DNA of 25,091 bases from an uncultured beta proteobacterium (GCA_903932755.1 CAIZHL010000148.1:1-25091), one strand, 5' to 3'. Positions 1-8,989 are shown, numbered from the stretch's first letter. Numbers and translations are program-made. Notes: generated by a model not told the origin, from the letters alone.

Positions 1-69
1 ACGGCCTACAACATCCTGCGCCACAACGGCGTGGAAATCGGCAAGCGCGACTACATCGGGACGCCCTGA
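1..69 (+). CDS. C-terminal end of an unidentified protein (partial)
   Basis: The window opens inside a plus-strand reading frame that encodes about 22 residues (ending in RDYIGTP) before a TGA stop at 67-69. Only the tail is visible, so the family cannot be named. The frame is inferred from the lack of stops and its clean end just before an intergenic palindromic repeat. Whether it is a gene at all depends on sequence upstream of the window. Confidence 0.5.
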   Translation, partial: TAYNILRHNGVEIGKRDYIGTP

Positions 70-81
70 TGCTGATTGCGC

Positions 82-150
82 CGTCACACCGGCGAACGCC
101 GGTGTCCAGTGCCTTGACGCCCCTGGATTCCGGCTTTCGCCGGAATGACG
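82..150. repeat. Pair of inverted REP-like palindromic repeats
   Basis: Two hairpin-forming copies lie head to head. The first (82-109) has the stem ACACCGGCG / CGCCGGTGT around a two-base loop. The second (122-150), read on the minus strand, begins CGTCATTCCGGCGAAAGCCGG and matches the first in layout: CGTCA, then a palindrome, then TCCAG. This CGTCATTCCGGCG...TCCAG type is a common intergenic repeat in proteobacteria, and paired inverted copies resemble BIME units. It may also end transcription of the upstream gene, although there is no T-tract. Confidence 0.75.
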
Positions 151-208
151 ATGTGACGCTTGATCGGTGACCCTTCGGGACTTGCCTTCACAAGGGATAC
201 ACGACCAC

Positions 209-472
209 ATGCGCTCGACCCGTGCCACCGCCGCCGTCGCCCGGCTGAATGCGCGCAGCGAAGGCCGTCACTACACGATGGCGCTGACCGGCAGCGGCCT
301 GCTGATCCTGCGCGAGCGGGTGGCCGGCGACGACCACCCGCTGTCGGCGCCGCTTGCCCTGGACGAGTTCGTACACCTCGTCGATTCACTGGGACCGAAG
401 AAGGAAGTCCGCATCAGCAAGAGCGAGGCGGCCTTCATGAAGCAGCTAATCAGGAAAAACCGGGCGCCGTGA
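209..472 (+). CDS. Small hypothetical protein
   Basis: The product is an 87-residue basic protein beginning MRSTRATAAV, with no signal peptide, membrane segment or recognisable motif. The ATG at 209 is preferred over an in-frame GTG at 167 because AAGGGA lies 11 bases before it and the extension would run close to the palindromic repeat. The middle (YTMALTGSGLLILRERV) reads like a beta-rich globular segment, and the C-terminus (KKEVRISKSEAAFMKQLIRKN) is lysine-rich. Codon use matches the surroundings. The function is unknown. It stands alone, with convergent transcription from the minus-strand gene downstream. Confidence 0.55.
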   Translation: MRSTRATAAVARLNARSEGRHYTMALTGSGLLILRERVAGDDHPLSAPLALDEFVHLVDSLGPKKEVRISKSEAAFMKQLIRKNRAP

Positions 473-482
473 TGTCGCCCTG

Positions 483-531
483 CCGGCCTTGTTTCTCGTC
501 GGCCGGACCCAGCCATCGGCGCAAGCGATGG
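483..531. terminator. Two hairpins between convergent genes
   Basis: CCGGCC (483-488) can pair with GGCCGG (501-506), and CCATCG (513-518) with CGATGG (526-531). They sit between the stop of the small hypothetical gene and the stop of the minus-strand secretin-domain gene. Neither has a T-tract, so a terminator role, possibly in both directions, is inferred from position only. Confidence 0.35.
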
Positions 532-539
532 TGGCCTGA

Positions 540-1328
540 CTAGCGCAGTTCATCCACCTTCAGCAAAAGTCGGCGCTGGCGGGACGCCGACTGGCTGCCG
601 TAGCCGGCGATAGCGCCAGAACTGCCGCTCTGCTCGCCGAGCGAGCCGCCGAGTTCCAGCCATTCGCCGAGCCGGCCGCTGACCGTGGTCACCAGTTGCT
701 GGCTGTTGATCGTTCCCGGCAGCCGACCGAGGGTGTCGTCGCGCGGGCTGATGGCTATGGTCACGCGCTCGCCGTTCAATTGCGGCACGGCGATGAAGCC
801 GGTGCCGAGGTCGTACTGCACCAGGCTTTCCGAGACAAATACGCCGGCCGGGGTGAACACCCGCTGGCGCAGGGGGATCACCAGCGACTGGCCGACCATG
901 ATCGCCGCGCGCCCGCCGTCGATGGTCTGCACCTGCTGCGAGATGTCGCGCCGGCTGCTGCTGTCGGACTGGTAGAGGTGGCCGCGACCGGATACCGAGG
1001 TGCCGCCGGAACCGGTAACCACCAGCCCGGAAACCCCGGCGCCGCTTTGCGCGCCGCTGTCGGCACCTTCCTGGCGCACGCTGATCATCAGCCGCCGCTG
1101 CGGCGTATCCAGCGCCGCGACCAGATCGCGTATCTCCGCCTGGTTGCGGGGCGATGCGCGCAGGAAAATCTTGTCGTTCATGCCGGAAAGCGCGCCGCCC
1201 GGCTCGACGAAGGGGGCGATCTGCGGCAGCAGCTGCTCGGCGCTGCGATGCCGGAGGCTGATGATCTCCAGCGCCTGGCCCCAGGCCAGGGTGCTGAACA
1301 GGAAGAGTGCAAGCAAGAGCCGTTTCAT
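540..1328 (-). CDS. Exported protein with secretin N-terminal (NolW-like) domain
   Basis: This 262-residue protein starts with a clear signal peptide (MKRLLLALFLFSTLAWGQA, cleavage around residues 17-19). Residues about 20-90 (LEIISLRHRSAEQLLPQIAPF..., then LVAALDTPQRRLMISVRQ) have the pattern of the short secretin/TonB N-domain found in type II/III secretion and type IV pilus secretins. The second half is Ser/Gly-rich with beta-type segments and lacks the secretin beta-barrel, so it cannot form an outer-membrane channel by itself. It probably sits in the periplasm, perhaps as an accessory to a secretin or an envelope scaffold. The start is well placed, 53 bp from the divergent metY start. 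The specific role is unknown. Confidence 0.75.
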   Translation of the reverse strand: MKRLLLALFLFSTLAWGQALEIISLRHRSAEQLLPQIAPFVEPGGALSGMNDKIFLRASPRNQAEIRDLVAALDTPQRRLMISVRQEGADSGAQSGAGVSGLVVTGSGGTSVSGRGHLYQSDSSSRRDISQQVQTIDGGRAAIMVGQSLVIPLRQRVFTPAGVFVSESLVQYDLGTGFIAVPQLNGERVTIAISPRDDTLGRLPGTINSQQLVTTVSGRLGEWLELGGSLGEQSGSSGAIAGYGSQSASRQRRLLLKVDELR

Positions 1329-1381
1329 AAGCGTACCGTGACTTTATACTGCCGCCTCCATCGTCCGCAGGAAGCCCGAAC
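1329..1381. promoter_or_regulatory. Short divergent intergenic region
   Basis: Only 53 bases separate the starts of the secretin-domain gene (minus) and metY (plus), so both promoters must overlap here or lie within the coding starts. A TATACT -10-like hexamer lies at 1345-1350 on the plus strand, and its complement offers TATAAA on the minus strand. No convincing -35 box is visible. A good ribosome binding site for metY (AGGAAG) lies at 1369-1374. Confidence 0.35.
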
Positions 1382-2653
1382 ATGAAAATCGAAACCATCG
1401 CCGTGCATGGCGGCTACAGCCCCGATCCCACCACCAAGGCCGTCGCGGTGCCGATCTACCAGACCACATCCTACGCCTTCGACGACACCCAGCACGGCGC
1501 CGACCTGTTCGACCTCAAGGTCGCCGGCAACATCTACACGCGGATCATGAACTCGACCACCGACGTGCTGGAAAAGCGCATGGCGGAACTCGAAGGCGGC
1601 ATCGCGGCGCTGGGAGTGGCCTCCGGCATGGCGGCGATCACCTACGCGATCCAGACCATTGCCGAGGCCGGCGACAACATCGTTTCCGTCGGCACGCTCT
1701 ACGGCGGCACCTACAACCTGTTCGCCCACACCCTGCCGCAATACGGCATCGAAGTGCGCTTCGCCGACTACCGCAATCCCGAAAGTTTCAAGCCGCTGAT
1801 CGACGGCCGCACCAAGGCGGTGTTCTGCGAATCCATCGGCAACCCGTTGGGCAACGTGGTCGATCTCGCCGCGCTGGCCAAGGTCGCCCATGACGCCGGC
1901 GTACCGCTGATCGTGGACAACACGGTGCCGACGCCCTATCTTTGCCGCCCCTTCGAACACGGCGCCGACATCGTGGTGCATGCGCTGACCAAGTACCTCG
2001 GCGGCCATGGCAACAGCATCGGCGGCGTCATCGTCGATTCCGGAAAATTTCCATGGGCCGAACACAAGGAGCGCTTCAAGCGCCTCAACACGCCCGACGT
2101 CTCCTACCACGGCGTGGTCTACACCGAGGCGCTCGGCCCGGCGGCCTACATCGGCCGTTGTCGCGTGGTGCCGCTGAGGAACACCGGCGCGGCGATCTCG
2201 CCCTTCAATTCCTTCCTCATCCTGCAGGGCATCGAAACCCTGGCGCTGCGCATGGACCGCATCTGCGAGAACACGCTGGCGGTGGCGAACTACCTTAAGG
2301 GCCACGCCAAGGTGAGCTGGGTCAATTACGCCGGACTGCCCGACCATGCCGACCACGCGCTGATCCGAAAGTACATGGGCGGCCGCGCCTCCGGCATCCT
2401 CTCCTTCGGCGTGAAAGACGGCGCGGCAGGCGGCGCACGCTTCCAGGATGCGCTGAAGCTGGTGACGCGCCTGGTCAACATCGGCGATGCCAAAAGCCTG
2501 GCCTGCCATCCCGCGTCGACCACCCACCGCCAGCTCTCGCCGGAAGAGATGAAAAAGGCCGGTGTCTCGGAAGACATGGTGCGCCTGTCGATCGGCATCG
2601 AACACATCGACGACATCAAGGCCGACCTGGAGCAGGCGTTGGCTGCGGTTTAA
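1382..2653 (+). CDS. metY: O-acetylhomoserine sulfhydrylase (aminocarboxypropyltransferase)
   Basis: This cytoplasmic PLP enzyme makes homocysteine from O-acetylhomoserine and sulfide, the direct sulfhydrylation route to methionine. The 423 residues are the usual length for the MetY subgroup of Cys/Met-metabolism PLP enzymes. Diagnostic segments are the N-terminal ETIAVHGGYSPDPTTKAVAVP, the YTRIMNSTTDVLEKRMAELEGG block, the phosphate-cup region ASGMAA, the VDNTVPTPYLCRP segment with the PLP-contacting Asp, and HALTKYLGGHGNSIGG with the Schiff-base lysine at about residue 204. The C-terminal SLACHPASTTHRQLSPEE and VRLSIGIEHIDDI are also typical. The start has AGGAAG eight bases upstream. The gene is monocistronic and ends at a strong terminator. 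An O-succinylhomoserine enzyme is less likely given length and motifs. Confidence 0.93.
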   Translation: MKIETIAVHGGYSPDPTTKAVAVPIYQTTSYAFDDTQHGADLFDLKVAGNIYTRIMNSTTDVLEKRMAELEGGIAALGVASGMAAITYAIQTIAEAGDNIVSVGTLYGGTYNLFAHTLPQYGIEVRFADYRNPESFKPLIDGRTKAVFCESIGNPLGNVVDLAALAKVAHDAGVPLIVDNTVPTPYLCRPFEHGADIVVHALTKYLGGHGNSIGGVIVDSGKFPWAEHKERFKRLNTPDVSYHGVVYTEALGPAAYIGRCRVVPLRNTGAAISPFNSFLILQGIETLALRMDRICENTLAVANYLKGHAKVSWVNYAGLPDHADHALIRKYMGGRASGILSFGVKDGAAGGARFQDALKLVTRLVNIGDAKSLACHPASTTHRQLSPEEMKKAGVSEDMVRLSIGIEHIDDIKADLEQALAAV

Positions 2654-2676
2654 GCCTGCAAAAGCATGGCAGATCA

Positions 2677-2704
2677 GCCGAAGGACGCGAGTCCTTCGGC
2701 TTTT

Positions 2705-2706
<2 letters not shown>
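2677..2706 (+). terminator. Rho-independent terminator of metY
   Basis: A perfect 10-bp stem, GCCGAAGGAC (2677-2686) and GTCCTTCGGC (2691-2700), has a GCGA tetraloop and is followed directly by six Ts (2701-2706). It starts 23 bases after the metY stop. Its T-tract overlaps the stop codon of the convergent pgm gene. The minus-strand side lacks a T-tract, so it probably acts on metY only. Confidence 0.93.
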
Positions 2707-4620
<1,914 letters not shown>

Positions 4621-4633
4621 CGGTCTAACTTCC

Positions 4634-4843
4634 GTGGCTGTGAAGAAATCGTAGCGAGCGGGCCGCAGCGGGGTGCGGACGGAGCGCAGCTACCGGAATG
4701 TACGCGTTTGTACATGCGGGCGAGGCGGGGTTTCGCGAAGCATGCTTCGCGCCGCCGCAGCCGGCCGGCTGTGCAAAGCCGGCCGTGGAAGAGCACCGCC
4801 CACGCCCCGATCCGGCACGCGCAGTAGATTTATTCACAGCCAC
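4634..4843. repeat. MITE-like element bounded by 17-nt inverted repeats
   Basis: The left end GTGGCTGTGAAGAAATC (4634-4650) and the right end GATTTATTCACAGCCAC (4827-4843) are inverted repeats matching at 16 of 17 positions. Weaker similarity continues inward for about 15 bases. Inside lie ATGTAC/GTACAT (4698-4715), a perfect 18-bp palindrome CGCGAAGCATGCTTCGCG (4734-4751) and a perfect 9-bp stem CGGCCGGCT/AGCCGGCCG (4762-4785). No coding sequence is convincing inside. The right repeat supplies the last codons and stop of the flavoprotein gene ending at 4834. No clear target-site duplication was found. It may act as a folded RNA, a terminator or a mobile repeat. Confidence 0.55.
4762..4785. 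terminator. Strong GC hairpin downstream of the redox operon
   Basis: A perfect 9-bp stem (4762-4770 with 4777-4785) has a 6-base loop and lies about 50 bases past the stop of the minus-strand flavoprotein gene. No T-tract follows on either strand, so it may be a weak or Rho-assisted terminator, or simply part of the structured repeat it sits in. Confidence 0.35.
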
Positions 4844-6045
4844 TTCTGCAGCGGGTAGCCGCCGAACAGGGGCCTCTGCAGTGCGGCCGCCGCGATCTGG
4901 CGACCCCACTTGAACTCCTTGAACAGCACGACGAAGTTCCACATGTCGCGCAGCACCAGCTTGCGCTCGCGCCAGGAAAGCTTCATCAGCGCTGCGGGAA
5001 AGTCGGCCTCGTGCGGTCGATCGAAGGCGATCTTGAGCGGGTTCCACTGATCGGTGCAGCGCCGCACTTCGGAGGCGATCATCTTGCGATAGATTTCCTG
5101 CACCGGGCGGTCGCGTCGCGCCGCCTCGACGATGGCCTCGCCGGAAATGGCGCCCGAATGCAGCGCGCAGCTCATGCCCTCGCCGATCATGTTGAGGAAG
5201 CCGGCGGCCTGGCCGGTGACCAGCACATTGCCCTTGCCGAAGACGTAGCGGTTGATCAGCGAAGGTCCGAAGTTCTCGGCGCAGCCCTCGTGGTCGTCGT
5301 CCGCCGGCTTCAGCTGTACGCCGTGCTTGTCGCGCAGATACTGCTCCACCACCTGGTGCTTCTTCGCGAAATTGTCGCCGCGCTTGAAACCGACGCCGAC
5401 GATCTGCCGCCCGTCGCGCGCATGGCTCCAGGTGTAGTGGCCCAGCCCGGGGTGGAACCAGAAATGGAAGTAATCCGGCGAAAGGGGGCAGTCAATGATC
5501 TCGTGGAACTTCTGGCCGACGAAGAACCAGGGAATCTGCTTCGTGTAATCCGGATAGACCGCGCGCACCACCAGCGAACTGGGGCCGTCGGCGCCGATCA
5601 CCTGGCGCGCGCGATATTCGATGGGCTCGCCGCCGCGCCGGGCGTGGACGATGACGTGGTCGCCGCGATCTTCCAAACCGGCGAACGAGGTCTGGTCGTG
5701 CACCTCGGCACCGCTGCGCTGGATCGCCCAATGGTCGGAAAACTTGCGGTGCAGGTGCGGCGTGGTGCCGTGGAAGAAATCCATCGGCATCTCGACGCGG
5801 CAGGGAAAATGGAAGGTGACGCCGCGACAGGAGGTCGGCTCGTGCAGCGTTTCGCGCGGCAGCGGGCCGAAGTTCTCCAGCAGGAAGCGGTGGCCGCGCG
5901 GCGAGAGGATGCCGCTGCAGATCTTGTGGCGCGGCAGCTCCTTGCGCTCGAGGATGACGGTTTCCAATCCGGCATCCACCGTCCGCTTGGCGGCGGCGGC
6001 GGCGGCAAGGCTGGCGCCGACAATGACGACATCGACATTACGCAT
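4834..6045 (-). CDS. Geranylgeranyl-reductase-family flavoprotein
   Basis: A 403-residue FAD-dependent oxidoreductase of the geranylgeranyl reductase / FixC-like group. Seen: an N-terminal beta-alpha-beta start (VDVVIVGASLAAAAAA, residues 4-19), an ILERKELPRHKICSGILSPRG block (31-51) with the family cysteine at 43, the second FAD motif VIGADGPSSLVVR (149-161) and a C-terminal GNVLVTGQAAGFLNMIGEGM (272-291). YTWSHA-x7-GVG (204-219) resembles the family's YxWxFP...GxG substrate motif, with FP changed to HA. The usual GxGxxG reads GASLAA, and the usual GDAAG reads GQAAG. The family reduces isoprenoid double bonds or passes electrons to quinone; the substrate here is unknown. Its start overlaps the Fe-S gene stop by 8 bases, so it is the last gene of a coupled trio. 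Confidence 0.75.
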   Translation of the reverse strand: MRNVDVVIVGASLAAAAAAKRTVDAGLETVILERKELPRHKICSGILSPRGHRFLLENFGPLPRETLHEPTSCRGVTFHFPCRVEMPMDFFHGTTPHLHRKFSDHWAIQRSGAEVHDQTSFAGLEDRGDHVIVHARRGGEPIEYRARQVIGADGPSSLVVRAVYPDYTKQIPWFFVGQKFHEIIDCPLSPDYFHFWFHPGLGHYTWSHARDGRQIVGVGFKRGDNFAKKHQVVEQYLRDKHGVQLKPADDDHEGCAENFGPSLINRYVFGKGNVLVTGQAAGFLNMIGEGMSCALHSGAISGEAIVEAARRDRPVQEIYRKMIASEVRRCTDQWNPLKIAFDRPHEADFPAALMKLSWRERKLVLRDMWNFVVLFKEFKWGRQIAAAALQRPLFGGYPLQKWL

Positions 6046-6970
6046 TATGCATTTCCTCGTTCGGCGCGGCCAGTTCGGCCAGGTGCAGCACCGGCACGCC
6101 GGCGACGCAGCGGAAGACCTCGCGCTCGGCCGGGCTCTCGACCAGGATGCGCGCCGGCCGCCGGCCCTTGAGCATCCAGCTCGCCTCGGCCTCGTCGCAG
6201 CCCGGAATCGCGATGCGCTGCAGGTCGAGGTTCATGCTGCAGCCGCTTTCCTTGCGCAAGGCGTCGTAGTGCGCGACGAGGCGTTCATGGTCGGCATGGT
6301 AGGCGCGCGCCTCGACCACGTAAAAGTCGGCGCTGGCGATACGGCGCCGGATGGCGCCCAGGTTGCCCAGGGCCTCGCCCAGGCCCTGCAGCCGCGCACC
6401 GGGCAGCCAATGGCGCAGTTCGCGCAGCAACAGGCCGTCGCCGACCACCAGCGTGCGGCCGCCGAGCATGTCGAGGAAGCTGCGCCGGCGGCCGGGGTCG
6501 ATCGCGCCGCCAATTTCCAGCGCCAGCGCGATGTCCGCGCCGTCATCCGTGGCGCAGCCGATGCCGAGCAGTTCGAGGACGCGCGCCAGCAGTCCGGCGT
6601 CGGCGCGCAAGGCGGCGCCGGGCAGCAGCAGCGCGCCCGCCGGCGCGGCGTCGGGCGCTGCCGCGGCCTTGCGGTAGCCGGTCTGCAGCGCCGCCTGTTC
6701 GGGGCGCGCCGGCACGTCGCGACGCAGGTCCATGATCATTCCGCCGAGGTCGATGTTCTCGGGGCAGACCGGATCGCAGGCGCCGCACAGGACACAGGCA
6801 TCAAGCACGTCGGCCAGTTCGGTCACCGCGGCGCCGTTCTGGCGCGCCTTGGCCAGGCCCTCCGGACTGAAGCGCGGATCGCGGTGGCTGCGCCACATCG
6901 GGCAGACCAGGCGGCACAGGCTGCAGCCGCTACAGGCGGGGTAGTCGCGGGGGTGGGCGGTCGAGTACAT
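6038..6970 (-). CDS. Bis-[4Fe-4S] electron-transfer protein
   Basis: The 310-residue product has two ferredoxin-type cluster motifs near its N-terminus: CSGCSLCRLVC (Cys13, 16, 19, 23) and CVLCGACDPVC (Cys59, 62, 65, 69), each followed by proline. This is the arrangement of GlpC / GlcF / HdrC-type subunits that carry electrons between a flavoprotein and quinone or another carrier. The remaining 230 residues are Ala/Leu-rich with scattered cysteines and do not show the duplicated CCG domain of GlcF or HdrD. Transmembrane segments are absent, so it is soluble or peripheral. Its ATG overlaps the stop of the FAD oxidase gene by one base (TGATG), and its own stop overlaps the flavoprotein start. 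A bridge between its two neighbours is inferred. Confidence 0.78.
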   Translation of the reverse strand: MYSTAHPRDYPACSGCSLCRLVCPMWRSHRDPRFSPEGLAKARQNGAAVTELADVLDACVLCGACDPVCPENIDLGGMIMDLRRDVPARPEQAALQTGYRKAAAAPDAAPAGALLLPGAALRADAGLLARVLELLGIGCATDDGADIALALEIGGAIDPGRRRSFLDMLGGRTLVVGDGLLLRELRHWLPGARLQGLGEALGNLGAIRRRIASADFYVVEARAYHADHERLVAHYDALRKESGCSMNLDLQRIAIPGCDEAEASWMLKGRRPARILVESPAEREVFRCVAGVPVLHLAELAAPNEEMHNA

Positions 6971-8631
6971 CAGAAAATCACATCGCGGTTGAGGATCATC
7001 GCCGGGTCGGCGCGGCGCTTCATCGCAAGGTGCTTGTCCACCAGTGCATCGCCGAAGACGCGGCGGATGTAGCCCTTCATCATGCCGCCGAAGCGGTAGT
7101 AGCTGGCGCCAAGATCCACGCCGATGTCGTAGATGGCGTTCTTGAAGGACTGGAAGTGGTCACGGCTGTAGACCGCATCTTCGATCATCGGCTCGAACTC
7201 GCAGCCGTAGGCCCAGCCCTCGGCATCCGGCGGCACGCAGGACATCTCGTAGTGCGGCTTGTGCTCCGGGCGCAGCTTGATGCCGACGCAATACAGCGTG
7301 TAATGCGGGAAGAACTTGCGGCACACGGCATTGCCGCGCTCCACCGCGTCGATGAACTTGTCGGCCGAGGTCGCCAGGTCGGGAATCACCATGTTGCGCG
7401 AGCCCCAGTGCTTCCACACCGCGCGCGAGAAGACCACGGTGCGGTCTTCCATGCGGCCGTCGCGATGGAATTCGGGACGGCGGAATTCGGGGAACACGGC
7501 CTGCTTGCGCTTCAGCAGATACAGCGCTTCACCGGCCTTCCACGGCCTCAGGGCATAGTGGCCGGCCATGCACAGGGCAAAGCCGAATTCACCGTGACCG
7601 CGCAGGCGCTGTTCCCAATTGGCCTTGAACGCGGCCTCGCGCTCGGACGAATCGAAGGCCACCAGCAGGTTCACCGCGCAATCCATGATGGTGAGGATGC
7701 CCGAGTAGTCGCTGGCGTCGTTGGCGTCCAGCATCTGCAGGTCCTCGATGGCGGAGCGCAAGGTCGAGTAGTAGTAGTAATGCATCGAAAGCGGCGTGTA
7801 GGGGCGGATCTTCAGCGTCGCCTCGGTGATCACGCCGAACTGGCCGTAACCGAGGATCACGCGCTGAAAGAGTTCCGCGTTCTCGCTGTCGGAACACTCG
7901 ACGATCTCGCCGGTCGGCGTCACCACCTGCAGCGATATCGCCTGGTCGGCGCTGCAGCCGAGGCGCGCGGAATTGACGTCGATGCCGCCGACACCCAGCG
8001 TGCCGCCCACCGACGAGGTCATGTTGAGCGGCGCGGAAAGGTAGTCTAGCCCCGCGCGACGCAGTTCCTCGGCCAGGCCGTGCCAGTAGATGCCGGCTTC
8101 GGTGCGCACGGTCAGCGCATCCGCGTCGATCGCCAGCACGCGGCTCATGCCGGTCATGTCAAGCAGTACGCCGCCGTAGGCCACCGATTCACCCTCGGTG
8201 GTGAGGCCGCCGCCGCGCACCGTGACCGGCACGCGATGCGCCTGCGCCGCCTGCAACAGGCCGGCAACCTGTGCCGCACTGCGCGCGACAACCACGCCGT
8301 GCGGCAGGCCGTAGGCGGTGCCGCCGGCATCCGTGGCGAAGATGCCGCGCGTAGCGGCGCTTTCCGCCACCTCGACGCCGGCGGCGCACAGCGCAGCGAC
8401 GAAGTCCGGCCAGCCGGCGCCGTTCCAGCGCGCGGCATTGGTCTGCTGGCGGACGATGCCCTGCAAGGCATCGGGCGCCACCGGACAAGGGCCGATGGTG
8501 CCGGGTTCAAGGGGAGGGATTTTCAACGCAGTTGCCCATTCGAAAGTCAGCTGGAATGATACCCCGCCCGGTGCCGGCAATGCGCTCCGTCGGCAATGCC
8601 GTGACGACCCTGACCGCTTGGGCATTTCCAT
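6970..8631 (-). CDS. FAD-binding (PCMH/VAO-type) oxidoreductase
   Basis: It has up to 553 residues. A PCMH-type FAD domain spans about 105-280: VTVRGGGLTTEGES (136-149), SSVGGTLGVGGID (206-218) and LGYGQFGVITEATLKIRP (260-277). The layout resembles cytokinin-dehydrogenase-like and GlcD-like enzymes. The position that carries the covalent 8-alpha-histidyl flavin in cytokinin dehydrogenases (GRGHS) reads RGGG, so FAD is probably not covalently bound through histidine. The C-terminal half is rich in Tyr, His and Trp (MHYYYYSTL, FPHYTLYCVGIKLRPEHKPHYE) and ends DPAMILNRDVIF, like the DP...LNPGKVF end of GlcD enzymes. The substrate is unknown. It is the first gene of the coupled redox trio. The start is uncertain: the first 30 residues look atypical and an in-frame TTG at 8526 is an alternative. 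Confidence 0.75.
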   Translation of the reverse strand: MEMPKRSGSSRHCRRSALPAPGGVSFQLTFEWATALKIPPLEPGTIGPCPVAPDALQGIVRQQTNAARWNGAGWPDFVAALCAAGVEVAESAATRGIFATDAGGTAYGLPHGVVVARSAAQVAGLLQAAQAHRVPVTVRGGGLTTEGESVAYGGVLLDMTGMSRVLAIDADALTVRTEAGIYWHGLAEELRRAGLDYLSAPLNMTSSVGGTLGVGGIDVNSARLGCSADQAISLQVVTPTGEIVECSDSENAELFQRVILGYGQFGVITEATLKIRPYTPLSMHYYYYSTLRSAIEDLQMLDANDASDYSGILTIMDCAVNLLVAFDSSEREAAFKANWEQRLRGHGEFGFALCMAGHYALRPWKAGEALYLLKRKQAVFPEFRRPEFHRDGRMEDRTVVFSRAVWKHWGSRNMVIPDLATSADKFIDAVERGNAVCRKFFPHYTLYCVGIKLRPEHKPHYEMSCVPPDAEGWAYGCEFEPMIEDAVYSRDHFQSFKNAIYDIGVDLGASYYRFGGMMKGYIRRVFGDALVDKHLAMKRRADPAMILNRDVIF

Positions 8632-8989
8632 TGACGGCGCGAAGCCTGGCTGAACCCCGACGGATACCGGTAACGCCTCATTCCTACATGGAGAATGCGC
8701 CCGCAGGCATCCGTATCTTTACGGACTGGGCGCGCATTGACAGGGACGCAGCCGTCAGGGATACTCAATTCCGTAAAGTGGGTTTTTCCGTCCTTGATCC
8801 ATCCAAGGGAACTGCGGCGCGCCTTGTCCGCTTTGGTGACGGACCCAGCCCCGATCGACGGAAAGAGGGTGGCGCCGGATCAGGCCTGGATTCATCGCGG
8901 TCGGATGCTTGGCTGCGGTGATCTCCCTGGGTCGTCACTCAATGAAGGGTTGTCGGCAACAACAGCACACTTGCCATAGCGAATCGATC
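8632..8989. other. Divergent intergenic region with promoter and long leader
   Basis: About 358 bases lie between the divergent redox operon and the HDOD gene. A nested hairpin (GCGCCC 8697-8702 with GGGCGC 8728-8733, enclosing CCGTA/TACGG) sits immediately upstream of the promoter at 8734-8767. About 220 bases of apparent untranslated leader follow before the ATG at 8990. Short open frames in the leader have no good ribosome binding site and no recognisable product. A TATCAT -10-like sequence on the minus strand near 8553-8558 might serve the redox operon if it starts at 8526, but no partner -35 is clear. Confidence 0.5.
8734..8767 (+). promoter_or_regulatory. Sigma-70 promoter with inverted repeat (copy A)
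   Basis: TTGACA (8737-8742) and GATACT (8760-8765) are separated by exactly 17 bases, a near-consensus vegetative promoter. The half-sites TGAC and GTCA, 12 bases apart, form an inverted repeat running from the -35 box into the spacer, as an operator would. The 34-base block matches the block at 11930-11963 at 29 positions, including the non-promoter spacer bases. It should drive the HDOD-FapA pair; the predicted transcript start lies near 8772. Confidence 0.7.

Noticed and set aside
1325..2605. Minus-strand frame opposite metY
   Set aside because: Antisense to a complete PLP enzyme; no recognisable domain.
4698..4715. ATGTAC-N6-GTACAT considered as a transcription-factor operator
   Set aside because: It sits inside a structured repeat with several other palindromes and does not match FNR or PpsR spacing, so it is better explained as part of that element.
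5011..7072. Plus-strand frames opposite the redox cassette
   Set aside because: Antisense to three overlapping genes whose cysteine and FAD motifs are clear.
8532..8979. Short plus-strand frames in the leader before the HDOD gene
   Set aside because: They cross the promoter block, have no ribosome binding site and encode no recognisable product.
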